Shown: positions 42,122 to 50,296 of the stretch, piece after piece
Layout of the letters: each line of letters opens with the position of its first letter
Numbering within the stretch: position 1 is the first letter of the stretch
Assembly: GCF_900107745.1 (NCBI RefSeq)
Contig: NZ_FNRO01000011.1
Location: 62,001 to 126,000, forward strand
Reading direction: 5' to 3'
Origin: Variovorax sp. YR216
Lineage (GTDB): Bacteria; Pseudomonadota; Gammaproteobacteria; Burkholderiales; Burkholderiaceae_C
Length of the DNA stretch: 64,000 nt
The notes under the pieces: generated by a model
Database searches by the model: none
Seen by the model: the letters and a program-made list of their open reading frames with translations, nothing else
What the model was told of the DNA's origin: nothing
Translations under genes and position numbers: made by a program

Positions 42122-42904
42122 TCAGCCGTGCGAGCTGCAGCACGATCCGGCTGCCGCCGCGGCCTTCTTCGGCGCCGGTTCGTAGCGGTCGCGGTGACGC
42201 ACCCAGCCCATGCCTGCATCGCCTTCGTCGCGGCCCCTGGGTGTGAGGTCCACCATGCTGTAGGCGCCCATCATCACTTCCACGCCGCGGCCATAGGTGG
42301 AGTAGGTGTGGAAAACCTCGCCCGCCTCGTCCTTGTAGAACACGCTGATGCCGGGCGCCTCCTCGTGCGGGAAGGCCTGCATTCCATAGTTGTAGTAGAC
42401 CTCCCCGCGTTCCCGCTCCTCGGGAGTGAAGCTCACGCCGAAGTCGTGGTTGAAGGTGCTGCCGTTCGACGACACCCAGGCGAACTTCCAGCCCATGCGG
42501 CGCTGGAAGCGTTCGATCTCGGCGAGCGGTGCGCGCGAGATCGCGACCCAGGCGATGTCGCGGTGCTCAAGATGCACCGTCATGCCGTCGGTGTGGTCCG
42601 CCATGTAGGAGCAGCCCACGCAGCCCTGGTCCCATCCGGGGCCGAGCATGAAGTGCTGCACGATGAGCTGGTCGTGCCCGTCGAACAGGTCGGCCAGCGT
42701 GCGCGGCCCGTCCGGCGTGTCGAAGACATAGCGCTTCTCGACGCGCACCCACGGCAGCGCGCGGCGTTCGCGGGCGACCTGGTCGTGCAGGCGCGTGAGC
42801 TCCTTCTCGCGGGCGAGCAGCACCTTGCGCTCGGCGATCCAGCGGTCCCTGGACACGACGGCATGGTTGGCAGCGCCCGATTCAACGGCGGTCGATGGGG
42901 TCAT
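42122..42904 (-). CDS. DUF899 family protein (thioredoxin-like)
   Basis: 260 residues, ATG MTPSTAVESG. The DUF899 hallmarks are an N-terminal helical region (SRDRWIAERKVLLAREKELTRLHDQVARERR), then KRYVFDTPDGPRTLADLFDG, MLGPGWDQGCVGCSYMADHTDG with CxxC, and YYNYGMQ near the end of the domain. It is often annotated as a thioredoxin-fold redox protein (CalU12-type). The C-terminal tail ends GSCCSSHG, which adds a metal- or thiol-binding motif. 28 nt downstream of the beta-propeller gene and presumably co-transcribed with it. Confidence 0.87.
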   Translation of the reverse strand: MTPSTAVESGAANHAVVSRDRWIAERKVLLAREKELTRLHDQVARERRALPWVRVEKRYVFDTPDGPRTLADLFDGHDQLIVQHFMLGPGWDQGCVGCSYMADHTDGMTVHLEHRDIAWVAISRAPLAEIERFQRRMGWKFAWVSSNGSTFNHDFGVSFTPEERERGEVYYNYGMQAFPHEEAPGISVFYKDEAGEVFHTYSTYGRGVEVMMGAYSMVDLTPRGRDEGDAGMGWVRHRDRYEPAPKKAAAAAGSCCSSHG

Positions 42905-42932
42905 GGTGTGCTCCTTCGTTCGATGGGGTTGT

Positions 42933-43610
42933 TCAGGCGGGCGTCTTCGGCCGCCGTACGGCGCGGACCTTGCCACTCGTTCCGCCGCCGCAGTAGAAGA
43001 GCCCGTCGCCATCGGACTCGAGCCCGCTGACACCGATGCCCTGCGGCATTTCGAGACGTTCGAGCACCGCGCCGCTGTCGGGGTCGATGCGGCGGAGCTC
43101 GCTTTCTTCGTCTTCCCAGGTGCCGTGCCAGAGCTCGCCATCGACCCAGGTCACGCCGGTGACGAAGCGGTTGGATTCGATGGTGCGCTTGATCTTGCCG
43201 GTCTCCGGATCGATCTGGTGGATCTTGCGGTCGCGGTACTGCCCGACCCACAGGCTGCCCTCGGCCCAGGCGAGGCCCGAGTCGTAGCCGTTGCCCGGCG
43301 CCGGAATCGATGCCAGCGTCTGGCCGGTGGCCGGATCGATCTTGTCGATGCGCGATTCGGCGATCTGGTAGAGGTGCTTGCCGTCGAAGGCGGTGCCGGC
43401 GTCGCAGGGATGGTCGAGTGTGCGCGTGGTGTCGCCGCTCTCGGGATCGAAGGCGACCAGCCGCGGGCCGGTGGCGGCCCACACGCGCTGGCCGTCATGG
43501 GTCACGCCGTGGATCCGGTCGGCGCCCCCGAAGGGGCCGTATTCCCGCACGATCTCTGCCGCACGCGCTGTCGGCGCGGTGCCGTCCTTGCTCGTCTTGC
43601 TGCTCATCAA
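42933..43610 (-). CDS. Beta-propeller (Vgb/SMP-30-like) protein
   Basis: 225 residues with five or six repeating blades such as GPRLVAFDPESGDTTRTLDHP, ESRIDKIDPATGQTLASIPAP, DRKIHQIDPETGKIKRTIES and ESELRRIDPDSGAVLERLEMP. There is no signal peptide, so it is cytoplasmic. Resembles virginiamycin B lyase and related lactonase-type propellers, though no catalytic site was identified. In one minus-strand unit between a TPR/HTH regulator and a DUF899 gene. An alternative start one codon later is possible (MM). Confidence 0.8.
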   Translation of the reverse strand: MMSSKTSKDGTAPTARAAEIVREYGPFGGADRIHGVTHDGQRVWAATGPRLVAFDPESGDTTRTLDHPCDAGTAFDGKHLYQIAESRIDKIDPATGQTLASIPAPGNGYDSGLAWAEGSLWVGQYRDRKIHQIDPETGKIKRTIESNRFVTGVTWVDGELWHGTWEDEESELRRIDPDSGAVLERLEMPQGIGVSGLESDGDGLFYCGGGTSGKVRAVRRPKTPA

Positions 43611-43652
43611 GGGCTCCTGTTGGGCGCCTCAAGCGGCGCCGTTGGAAGCACT

Positions 43653-44873
43653 CTATTCAAACGGCAGCGAAGCGGGGAGTAACAAGATCGTCGTGAATCC
43701 CGCCAGCGGCGGCGCGAGCCAGCGCTGCGCCCGCGCACGGCCGATCGACCGCACGCGCCCCGTGGCCTCCAGCTCGACCAGCGCGCGCTGCACCGTGCGC
43801 TGGCTTGCCCCCAGCGCCAGTGCGAGGCCCGATGTGGACCAGGCCGCGCCGTCCGACAGCAGCGCAATCAGTGACGCCTGATCGCCGTCGATCGGCGGCG
43901 CGAGCAGCACGACTTCGCGCGCATGACGCGGCGCGAGCTTGAAGCCCTGCGCCGTCGCCTCGATGGCTGCCATCGGCTTGACGATTGCGCGCAGCCGACC
44001 GATCTCCACCCGCAGGCGCGCGCGGTGGGTTTCATCGGGCTGCCGCATGCGAAAGGCTGTCGCGATCAGGGCATCGCGATCGACATCGCCCGGCCAGGCT
44101 TCGGCCAATTCCCGGGCGAGGGCGAAGAGCACCGGGCGACGCGCGAGCGGCAGCCATGAGCCGATCGTGCGAATGCCATGGCGGCATGCATCCACGACCA
44201 CTGCGCCGGAGGCCATGAGCGCGGCGACTTCGCCCAGGGTCAAGGCTTTCTCGCTGCCCGTGGAAAGGCGCCGCGCCGCAGGGCGGCCGAGCGCGTCGTG
44301 CGCCTCCGCCACCTCGGCCATGAGCGCCTGCACCCCACTGCGGCTTGCCGCCTCCTGCGCGCGGGCGAGCGCTTCATGCGCCGCGTCGATGCGCAGCGAG
44401 CGCAGCGCCAGCTCCGCCGCGGTCAGCTCGGCGATGGCGGCCGACAGCGGCGGCAGGCCGTGCGCATCGAGTTGTGCCAGCGCGGCCCCGGCCTCGTCGA
44501 GTCGGCCGAGCAGCAGCAGACGACGCGCGGCGATCAACCGCGCCTGCAAGGCATTCGCGCGATCGGCACGCGCTTCGAGCGTCGACGATGCCGCGGCCAG
44601 CGCGCGCGGCGAGCCGCCGAGATCGCGCATCGCGAGTGCGACTTCGGCCTCGGCGACGACGCAGCGTGCGCGCGCCAGATCCTCATGCGCACCGAAGCCG
44701 CGCACCGCGCGCCGCAGCAACTCGCGGGCGCGAGGGTGCTCGCCGAGTTGCGCCATGGCGATGCCGCGCAGCGCGAGCGCCGGCGGATCTTCGCGCAGGG
44801 CGACGCGCTTGAGCGCGCCGAGCGGATCACCGGCGGCGAGTGCGCGCGCGGACGCGGCGATCATGGAGTCCAT
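43653..44873 (-). CDS. TPR-containing helix-turn-helix transcriptional regulator
   Basis: 406 residues from ATG MDSMIAASAR; the frame continues 19 codons upstream but without family character. The first about 190 residues are TPR-like helices rich in Ala/Leu (AALAQLDAHG, LARAQEAASRSG). The second half holds a winged-helix domain (PDETHRARLRVEIGRLRAIVKPMAAIEATAQGFKLAP) and a C-terminal DNA-binding HTH (LALALGASQRTVQRALVELEATGRVRSIGRARAQRW). Probably a local regulator of the propeller and DUF899 genes, which follow at 42-nt spacing on the same strand. Confidence 0.72.
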   Translation of the reverse strand: MDSMIAASARALAAGDPLGALKRVALREDPPALALRGIAMAQLGEHPRARELLRRAVRGFGAHEDLARARCVVAEAEVALAMRDLGGSPRALAAASSTLEARADRANALQARLIAARRLLLLGRLDEAGAALAQLDAHGLPPLSAAIAELTAAELALRSLRIDAAHEALARAQEAASRSGVQALMAEVAEAHDALGRPAARRLSTGSEKALTLGEVAALMASGAVVVDACRHGIRTIGSWLPLARRPVLFALARELAEAWPGDVDRDALIATAFRMRQPDETHRARLRVEIGRLRAIVKPMAAIEATAQGFKLAPRHAREVVLLAPPIDGDQASLIALLSDGAAWSTSGLALALGASQRTVQRALVELEATGRVRSIGRARAQRWLAPPLAGFTTILLLPASLPFE

Positions 44874-45558
44874 GGCGTGGGGGGCGGAGTGAAGACATCG
44901 ACTGCAAAGTAGCACCTCGCGCCAAACCATGCCGGTCTGAGTGCGCCAATGGGCACTTTTACGACACCCGCATCGACCCGGCGCCGGCGCTTCATCGTGG
45001 CCGGTACACGTTTTCGATCGTCATGCCCGATTGGCTTGGCGAACCAGCGAGTTGCCGCCAACCTCGGAAGTCATGGCGGCTTTGCGTCGGGTTGCGTGAG
45101 CCGGCGTCGCAACGCGGATCGGCGCCCCCGGGGTCGACGGCAGAGTAAGTTGCCGCTCGCCTTCATCTGTGGAAAAGACAGCGCCCCATGCACCAACATG
45201 GCCGGCTCCCATGCACCACGAAATGCAGCCGCCTGATGCCGCTTCCGAGGGAAAAGTGCTTTTGTGCAGTGCACCAAAATGCGAAAGTCAAGCGCTTGTT
45301 TTCCCCGCGGCCGGTGGATGACTCTGTGGACAACGTAGTGAGCATCTCATCGGAGCCGCATCCTGCTTGGCTTCCATTGCGATGCTCACGGAACGGGCAG
45401 TATTGAACTCGAGTGGCTGTCGACCCTCTCCATCACGATGATGAAGGCGGTGAGGATGGCCCGATCGACCCAGAGACGGCCGCCCGACAATTCGGCGCGC
45501 AGGGGCCGCGGACGACCCGCTCCCGCCGGCCCTTTGGTTTTTTGCTATCTTGCCCCGC
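44874..45558. other. Non-coding stretch upstream of xerD
   Basis: Almost 700 bp with no convincing gene on either strand; short open frames here lack family character. The motif TGCACCA occurs three times in direct orientation (45189-45195, 45212-45218 and 45270-45276) within a region less G+C-rich than its flanks. The TGCACC half-site is that of NtrC in enteric bacteria, but no paired half-sites occur. No DnaA-box cluster was seen, so an origin is unlikely. A plausible xerD promoter (TTGGTTTTTTGCTATCTT) lies at the right end. Confidence 0.5.
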
Positions 45559-46461
45559 ATGACCGTGGTCACCGAATCCACTGAAATCGACGAATTCATC
45601 GACGCCCTCTGGCTGGAGGACGGGCTTTCCAGGAACACGCTGGCCGCCTACCGCCGCGATCTGGAGCTGTTTTCGAAGTGGCTCGCGGCCGAGCGAGCCA
45701 AGGCGCTCGACGGCGCGCAGGAGACCGATCTGCAGGCCTACATGGGCGTGCGCCTGTCCGATAAGGGCAAGGCCACCTCGGCCAACCGGCGGCTCACCGT
45801 GTTCAAGCGCTACTACCGGTGGGCGCTGCGCGAGCACCGCATCCCGGCCGACCCGAGCCTGCGGTTGATGCCGGCGCGCCAGATGCCGCGCGCGATCAAG
45901 ACGCTGTCCGAAAAGCAGGTGGACGACCTGCTCGCCGCGCCGGACGTTGAAACGCCGCTCGGCCTGCGCGACCGCGCGATGCTGGAACTGATGTACGCGA
46001 GCGGCCTGCGCGTGAGCGAACTCGTCGCGCTCAAGATCTTCGAGATGAGCCTCAACGACGGCGTGCTGCGCGTGCTCGGCAAGGGCAGCAAGGAACGGCT
46101 GGTGCCTTTCGGCGGCGAGGCGCGGCGGTGGATCGAGCGCTACATGCACGAGTCGCGTCCCGCGATCCTCGACGGCCAGCAGACGCAGGACCTCTTCGTG
46201 ACGAACCGCGGCGCGGGCATGACGCGCGCGATGTTCTGGGTCATCGTCAAGAAACAGGCGCAGGCGGCGGGCATTCACGTTCCGCTGTCGCCGCACACGC
46301 TGCGGCATGCGTTCGCGACACACCTGCTCAACCACGGCGCGGACCTGCGCGCGGTGCAACTGTTGCTGGGGCACGCGGACATTTCGACCACCACCATCTA
46401 CACGCACGTCGCGCGGGAGCGGCTGAAGCAGTTGCATGCGCAGCACCATCCCCGCGGCTAG
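45559..46461 (+). CDS. xerD: Site-specific tyrosine recombinase XerD
   Basis: 300 residues from ATG MTVVTESTEI (a TTG three codons upstream is possible). An N-terminal SAM-like core-binding domain precedes the catalytic domain, whose residues are complete: R151 (SGLRVSELVAL), K175 (GKGSKERLVP), H246 and R249 (HTLRHAFATHLLNHGADLRAVQLLLGH), H272 and Y281 (IYTHV). Resolves chromosome dimers at dif with XerC. The length and DGLSRNTLAAYRRDL start match chromosomal XerD and not an integron or phage integrase. The second Bug gene follows after 26 nt. Confidence 0.95.
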   Translation: MTVVTESTEIDEFIDALWLEDGLSRNTLAAYRRDLELFSKWLAAERAKALDGAQETDLQAYMGVRLSDKGKATSANRRLTVFKRYYRWALREHRIPADPSLRLMPARQMPRAIKTLSEKQVDDLLAAPDVETPLGLRDRAMLELMYASGLRVSELVALKIFEMSLNDGVLRVLGKGSKERLVPFGGEARRWIERYMHESRPAILDGQQTQDLFVTNRGAGMTRAMFWVIVKKQAQAAGIHVPLSPHTLRHAFATHLLNHGADLRAVQLLLGHADISTTTIYTHVARERLKQLHAQHHPRG

Positions 46462-46487
46462 TCTTTGATCTTGCAGGAGTTGCATTC

Positions 46488-47462
46488 ATGTCCTTGAACA
46501 AACGCCGACGCGCACTCGCGGCCGCGCTGGGTCTTTCATTCATTGCAGCGGCAGTGCACGCGCAGGCGGTGCCGAAGACCGTCCGGCTCATCGTGGCCTA
46601 CCCGACGGGTGGCGTGAGCGATGTCATCGCCCGGTCGCTGGCCGACAAGCTTTCGGCGCAACTCGGCGTCACCTTCATCGTCGAGAACAAGGCCGGCGCG
46701 AGCGGCACCATTGGCATGGACGCGGTCGCCAAGGCCGCGCCCGATGGCGCGACGCTGGGCTTCTCGTCCATCAGCCCGCTGGTGCTCAACCCGCATCTCA
46801 CCAAGTCGCCCTTCGATCCGATGAAGGACATCGCGCCGGTGGTGAGCGTGATGTATTCGCCGGTGCTGCTGCTCGCGACGCCGGCGACAGGAACGCGCGA
46901 TTTCAAGTCGCTGGTCGACGATGCGCGCGCACGGCCTGGTGCGGTGCGCTGGGCCACTTCGGGGCAGGCTTCGCTTGGGCACATCGTGCTCGAACAGGTG
47001 CGCGCGGTGGCGAAGGTCGACATCACGCACATCCCGTACAAGGGAGGCGGCCAGCAGTTGACCGATGCGGTCGGCGGGCAGTTCGAAATTCTGTCGACCA
47101 ATGCCGGGCCGTCGGTCGCGACGCAGATTCAGACGGGCAAGCTGCGCCCGCTGGCGGTCGCCGCACCGGCACGGCTCGAAAGCCTGCCGAAAGTCCCGAC
47201 GCTGGCCGAGTTGGGCTACGCGGCGGCCAACCAGTCGTCGCTGTTCGGCGTGTTCGCGCCTGCGGGTACGTCGCCGATCCTGATCGAGAAGTACAACGTG
47301 GAAATCAACAAGGTGCTCGCGAGCCCTGATTTCCGCGCGCGATTGAAGGCGTCGGACAACGTGCCGACCGGTGGACGAGCGGAAGAGTTCGCGAACGAGA
47401 TCGCGAGCGAGTTCGAGAGCAATGGGCGGATCGTGCGGGCGGCTGCGATCAAGCCTGAGTGA
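46488..47462 (+). CDS. Bug/TctC-family substrate-binding protein (second)
   Basis: 324 residues from ATG MSLNKRRRAL, preceded by CAGGAGT. Signal peptide ends VHAQA. The mature Bug fold begins VPKTVRLIVAYPTGGVSDVIARSLADKL, with the usual VENKAGASGTIGMDAVAKAAPDG. Another orphan TTT-type binding protein; its Cys-free sequence, close to but distinct from the first Bug protein, suggests a different carboxylate ligand. 26 nt downstream of xerD, with a dispersed element just 2 nt after the stop. Confidence 0.92.
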   Translation: MSLNKRRRALAAALGLSFIAAAVHAQAVPKTVRLIVAYPTGGVSDVIARSLADKLSAQLGVTFIVENKAGASGTIGMDAVAKAAPDGATLGFSSISPLVLNPHLTKSPFDPMKDIAPVVSVMYSPVLLLATPATGTRDFKSLVDDARARPGAVRWATSGQASLGHIVLEQVRAVAKVDITHIPYKGGGQQLTDAVGGQFEILSTNAGPSVATQIQTGKLRPLAVAAPARLESLPKVPTLAELGYAAANQSSLFGVFAPAGTSPILIEKYNVEINKVLASPDFRARLKASDNVPTGGRAEEFANEIASEFESNGRIVRAAAIKPE

Positions 47463-47464
47463 TT

Positions 47465-47563
47465 GGCTCTCCCCCAGGCTCGCGCACTTCGTGTCGCTCT
47501 CCACCCCCTCGCCGGGGGCAACACCGGCGGCCCGGCCGAGCCGGTTCCGCGGTGTTTCTGGCA
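47465..47563 (+). repeat. Dispersed stop-codon-proximal element, copy C
   Basis: Starts two bases after the Bug gene's stop, same strand. It reads GGCTCTCCCCCAGGCTCGCG, CACTTCGTGTCGCTC, then the hairpin CCCCCTCGCCGGGGG, the hairpin CCGGCCGAGCCGG and the tail TTCCGCGGTGTTTC. Closest in sequence to copy A. Confidence 0.85.
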
Positions 47564-47584
47564 CTCAGGGGGTGTTTGCGGGCC

Positions 47585-47771
47585 TTATGGTGATTCTGAC
47601 GGATCGAAGTCCAGCTCCACCTTTGCGCCGTTGGGGTCGTGGCAGAACAACTGCCACGTCCCCGCGCCACCCTGCTGCCGCAGGTCGTACTTCGTTCCGC
47701 TGGCATCGAACCGCGCCTTCACCTTGCGCAACCCGCGCGCGGTGAGTGAAGTGGTTCATGCCGACGATCAT
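47585..47771 (-). pseudogene. VOC-family (glyoxalase/bleomycin-resistance-type) gene reduced to its two ends
   Basis: An ATG at 47771 with a strong AAGGAG upstream starts MIVGMNHFT, the typical start of a VOC-family protein. After nine codons the frame changes and reads to a TAA at 47585 as GLRKVKARFDASGTKYDL, then TWQLFCHDPNGAKVELDFDPSE, which is a normal VOC C-terminus with its metal-ligand Glu (VELDFDP). So about 65-70 middle residues are gone and the join is out of frame. It follows the SRPBCC-oxidoreductase gene by 24 nt on the same strand. The family match is from memory; a search would confirm it. Confidence 0.78.
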
Positions 47772-47794
47772 TCCTTGTCTCCTTGCGGGTTCGG

Positions 47795-49219
47795 TCAGGG
47801 CACCAGCACCAGCGCGCCGATGGTGGCGCGCGATTCGAGTCGCGCATGCGCATCGGCGGCGGCATCGAGGCTGAAGCGTTCGATCAGGGGTGGGCGGATC
47901 GAGCCGTCGGCCAATGCATCCCACACGCGCTGCGAGCGCTGTGCAAGCTGTTCGTTCGTGGCGGTGTAGTCGAAGACCACGGGGCGCGAGAAGGTCAGCG
48001 AGTTCGCGACCAGCGCATCGGGCGGCAGAGGCGAGAGCGGGCCGCTGGCCTGCCCGAGGCTGATCCAGTGGCCGCGCCGCGCGAGGGCGGCGAGGTTCTC
48101 CTCGCGCGCGGCATCGCCGAGGCCGTCGATCACCACGTCCGCGCCGCCGCACGCGCGCTGCACCGCATCGGCAAAGCGATAGTCGCGCGTGACGATCACA
48201 TGCTCGCAGCCGTGCTCGCGCGCGATGCGGGCCTTCTCTTCGCTCGACACGGTGCCGATCACGGTCGCGCCGAGCCTTCGTGCCCAACTGCAGACCAACA
48301 GGCCCACGCCACCGGCCGCCGCATGCACCAGCAGGCGCGTGCCGCGCTGCACATGGCCGAGATCGCGCAGCAGGTAGTCGGCGGTGATGCCCTTGAGCAG
48401 CAGCGCGGCGGCGGTTGCGTCTTCGATGGCCGCCGGCAGGCGCACCACCCAGTCGGCCGGCACGCAGCGCATGCCGCAATAGGCGCCGGGCACCGGGCCC
48501 AGGTAGGCGACGCGATCGCCGGGCAGCACACCGGTCACCTGCGGACCCACATCGAGCACGCTGCCGGCCGCTTCCATGCCCGGCACGCCGGGGGCTTCGC
48601 GCGACACCGGCATCAGCGACGGGATCCAGCCGCGCCGCAGGTAGACGTCGAGGAAGTTCACGCCGATCGCGCGCTGCTGGATGCGCACCTCGCCGGCACG
48701 TGGCGCGGGCACGTCGACAGTTTGCGGCCGCAACACTTCCGGGCCGCCGTAGCGTTCCACCGCGATCCGGCGCGCGGGCAAGGGAAGGGCGGTCGGCATC
48801 GGCGCGCTGCCGGGCGTGCGCAGGTCGCCGCCCTGGCGCAGATGGCGGCGCAGGTTCTCGAAGCCGGCCTCGTACACACCACGCGCCACCATCTCGCGCA
48901 GCTCGCGCTCCATGCCGGGCGGCGTCGCGAAGGTCGAAGTCCAGTGCCAGAAAGTGCGGTTGCCGTCGGTCACCGGCTTGAGCGTGACGGTCGAGACATA
49001 GCGCTGCAGCGGCACGGTCGCTTCGACGATGCAGTAGGTGCTCTTGTGCTCGGCGTCCGAAAGGGTCAGCAATTGCTCGCGGATGCGGTTGCCGTCGCGG
49101 AGCTGGAAGCTGCGCACGCAGCCCACCTGATCGCTGCGCTCCTGCGCCTCGATGCGGCTCTGCTCGACCACGTCGTGCCATTGGTCATGGCTGTTGAAGT
49201 CGCGCAGCACCGCCCACAC
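47795..49219 (-). CDS. SRPBCC-quinone oxidoreductase (MDR) fusion protein, 5' end disturbed
   Basis: 474 residues from the first in-frame start (GTG 49219). An SRPBCC/polyketide-cyclase domain (about 1-120) is joined to a zinc-independent medium-chain reductase of the QOR type (about 150-474; VERYGGPEVLRPQTVDVPAP, GVNFLDVYLRRG, HAAAGGVGLLVCSWARRLGA). Residues just before the first start, reading VIRSTIIDAPIER, continue the SRPBCC fold but no ATG, GTG or TTG precedes them in frame, so the native start seems to be lost. It may be a non-functional or re-started gene. Reaction unknown: QOR enzymes reduce quinones or enones with NADPH. Confidence 0.82.
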   Translation of the reverse strand: MWAVLRDFNSHDQWHDVVEQSRIEAQERSDQVGCVRSFQLRDGNRIREQLLTLSDAEHKSTYCIVEATVPLQRYVSTVTLKPVTDGNRTFWHWTSTFATPPGMERELREMVARGVYEAGFENLRRHLRQGGDLRTPGSAPMPTALPLPARRIAVERYGGPEVLRPQTVDVPAPRAGEVRIQQRAIGVNFLDVYLRRGWIPSLMPVSREAPGVPGMEAAGSVLDVGPQVTGVLPGDRVAYLGPVPGAYCGMRCVPADWVVRLPAAIEDATAAALLLKGITADYLLRDLGHVQRGTRLLVHAAAGGVGLLVCSWARRLGATVIGTVSSEEKARIAREHGCEHVIVTRDYRFADAVQRACGGADVVIDGLGDAAREENLAALARRGHWISLGQASGPLSPLPPDALVANSLTFSRPVVFDYTATNEQLAQRSQRVWDALADGSIRPPLIERFSLDAAADAHARLESRATIGALVLVP

Positions 49220-49266
49220 GCGCTCGATCGGCGCGTCGATGATGGTCGAGCGGATGACGCGACGAG

Positions 49267-49491
49267 GTGACGGATTTCGCAGGCTACAGATCAGAGTTCT
49301 TGCGCCTGTTCGGGTTCGGGATCGATGGAATCGACTACGAGGCCGACGTTTGTACCGATGTGCGGATACCCAACGTCATTAGTATTTGGACGGATGAGCC
49401 ATTCGACGAGTTGAAGAGGCTCTCCATCGCCGAGTTGTCCCCGAGTTCGGACTTCAGCCTTGCGCGAGAGCCTGAAGCTCTTCGTCGGTGA
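49267..49491 (+). pseudogene. Fragment of the 3' end of fabV (trans-2-enoyl-CoA reductase)
   Basis: The first about 37 codons read MTDFAGYRSEFLRLFGFG, then IDGIDYEADVCTDVRIPNV, which matches the C-terminal motif of FabV enoyl reductases (FLxLFGFGxxGVDYEADV) as I know it. The remaining about 37 codons (IWTDEPFDELKRLSIAEL...) have no recognised match. There is no upstream part of fabV and the start is a bare GTG. It is less G+C-rich than its surroundings, as if moved in. It abuts the oxidoreductase gene, whose 5' end is missing, on the other strand and overlaps the end of the next gene. Confidence 0.72.
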
Positions 49492-50257
49492 AGCCGGCCT
49501 GCGCGCGAGCTTCCATATTGAAGGGCGCCCTCAGGCGTGGAGCCTCATGCCGGCGGTAGAGCACCCGGTAGTGCGAGACCGGATCGAGCCCGTCGCGTTC
49601 GCACAGCCACCGATACCAGCGGTTGCCGATCGCGACATGGCCGACCTCATCGCGCAGGATGATGTCGAGGATCGCGCAGGCCGCGAGCGCGTCCGGCGTG
49701 TTGACGCGGCGCAGCTTGGCCTGGATCAGTGGTGTCGCGTCGAGCCCGCGCGCTTCGAGGGTGCGTGGCACCAGCGCCATGCGCGCGACGATGTCGTCCT
49801 TGGTCTTCTCGCACATGTTCCACAGGCCGTCGTGGCCGGTGAAGTCGCCGTAGCGGTGCCCCATGCCCTGCAGGTGTGCGTGGAGCAGTGCGAAGTGCTG
49901 GGCTTCCTCGTCGGCGATGCGCAGCCAGTCGCGGTAGAAGTCCTCCGGCATGCCGTCGAAGCGCCAGGCGGCGTCGAGCGCGAGATTGATCGCGTTGAAC
50001 TCGATGTGGCAGATCGAATGGATGAGTGCCGCACGGCCTTCGGGTGTGAAGGGCGAGCGTTTCTCGACCGCCGTGGCCGACACGCGCAGCGGGCGCTCCG
50101 GCCGGCCGGGCACGCCGGCGTCGTCGCCGGGGGTGCGCACCGGTTGCAGCGAAAGGGGCGCTCCGTGCAGTTGCGCGAAGAGCGCACGGGCGGCGGCCAC
50201 CTTCTGTTCGGGGTCTGTGAGGCGCAAGGCCGCGAGGGCGCCAAGGCGGGGGTGCAT
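49454..50257 (-). CDS. DUF455 family ferritin-like protein
   Basis: 267 residues from ATG MHPRLGALAA (the longer frame upstream is a shadow of the divergent gene). A four-helix ferritin-like bundle with HIEFNAINLALDA, EEAQHFALLHAHLQGMGHRYGDFTGHDGLW and RDEVGHVAIGNRWY: three E/EExxH diiron ligands as in DUF455 and MiaE-like proteins. Known homologues are related to tRNA-hydroxylating MiaE and to rhamnan-associated proteins, but function is unproven. The 3' end overlaps the fabV fragment on the opposite strand by 38 nt. Confidence 0.87.
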   Translation of the reverse strand: MHPRLGALAALRLTDPEQKVAAARALFAQLHGAPLSLQPVRTPGDDAGVPGRPERPLRVSATAVEKRSPFTPEGRAALIHSICHIEFNAINLALDAAWRFDGMPEDFYRDWLRIADEEAQHFALLHAHLQGMGHRYGDFTGHDGLWNMCEKTKDDIVARMALVPRTLEARGLDATPLIQAKLRRVNTPDALAACAILDIILRDEVGHVAIGNRWYRWLCERDGLDPVSHYRVLYRRHEAPRLRAPFNMEARAQAGFTDEELQALAQG

Positions 50258-50296
50258 CCCTACAATTCTAGGTTTTCGACCTCTGGAGACACCGCG

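Noticed and set aside
44874..45558. Possible replication origin or plasmid-like region
   Set aside because: No cluster of DnaA boxes or iterons; only loose TGTGGA-like matches.
45433..45638. Possible minus-strand gene remnant overlapping the xerD start
   Set aside because: A short hydrophobic reading (LWVDRAILTAFIIVMER) looks protein-like but has no start, family or conserved context that I can support.
45559..46461. XerD as a phage or integron integrase marking a mobile island
   Set aside because: Sequence and length fit chromosomal XerD; no att sites, phage genes or cassettes around it.
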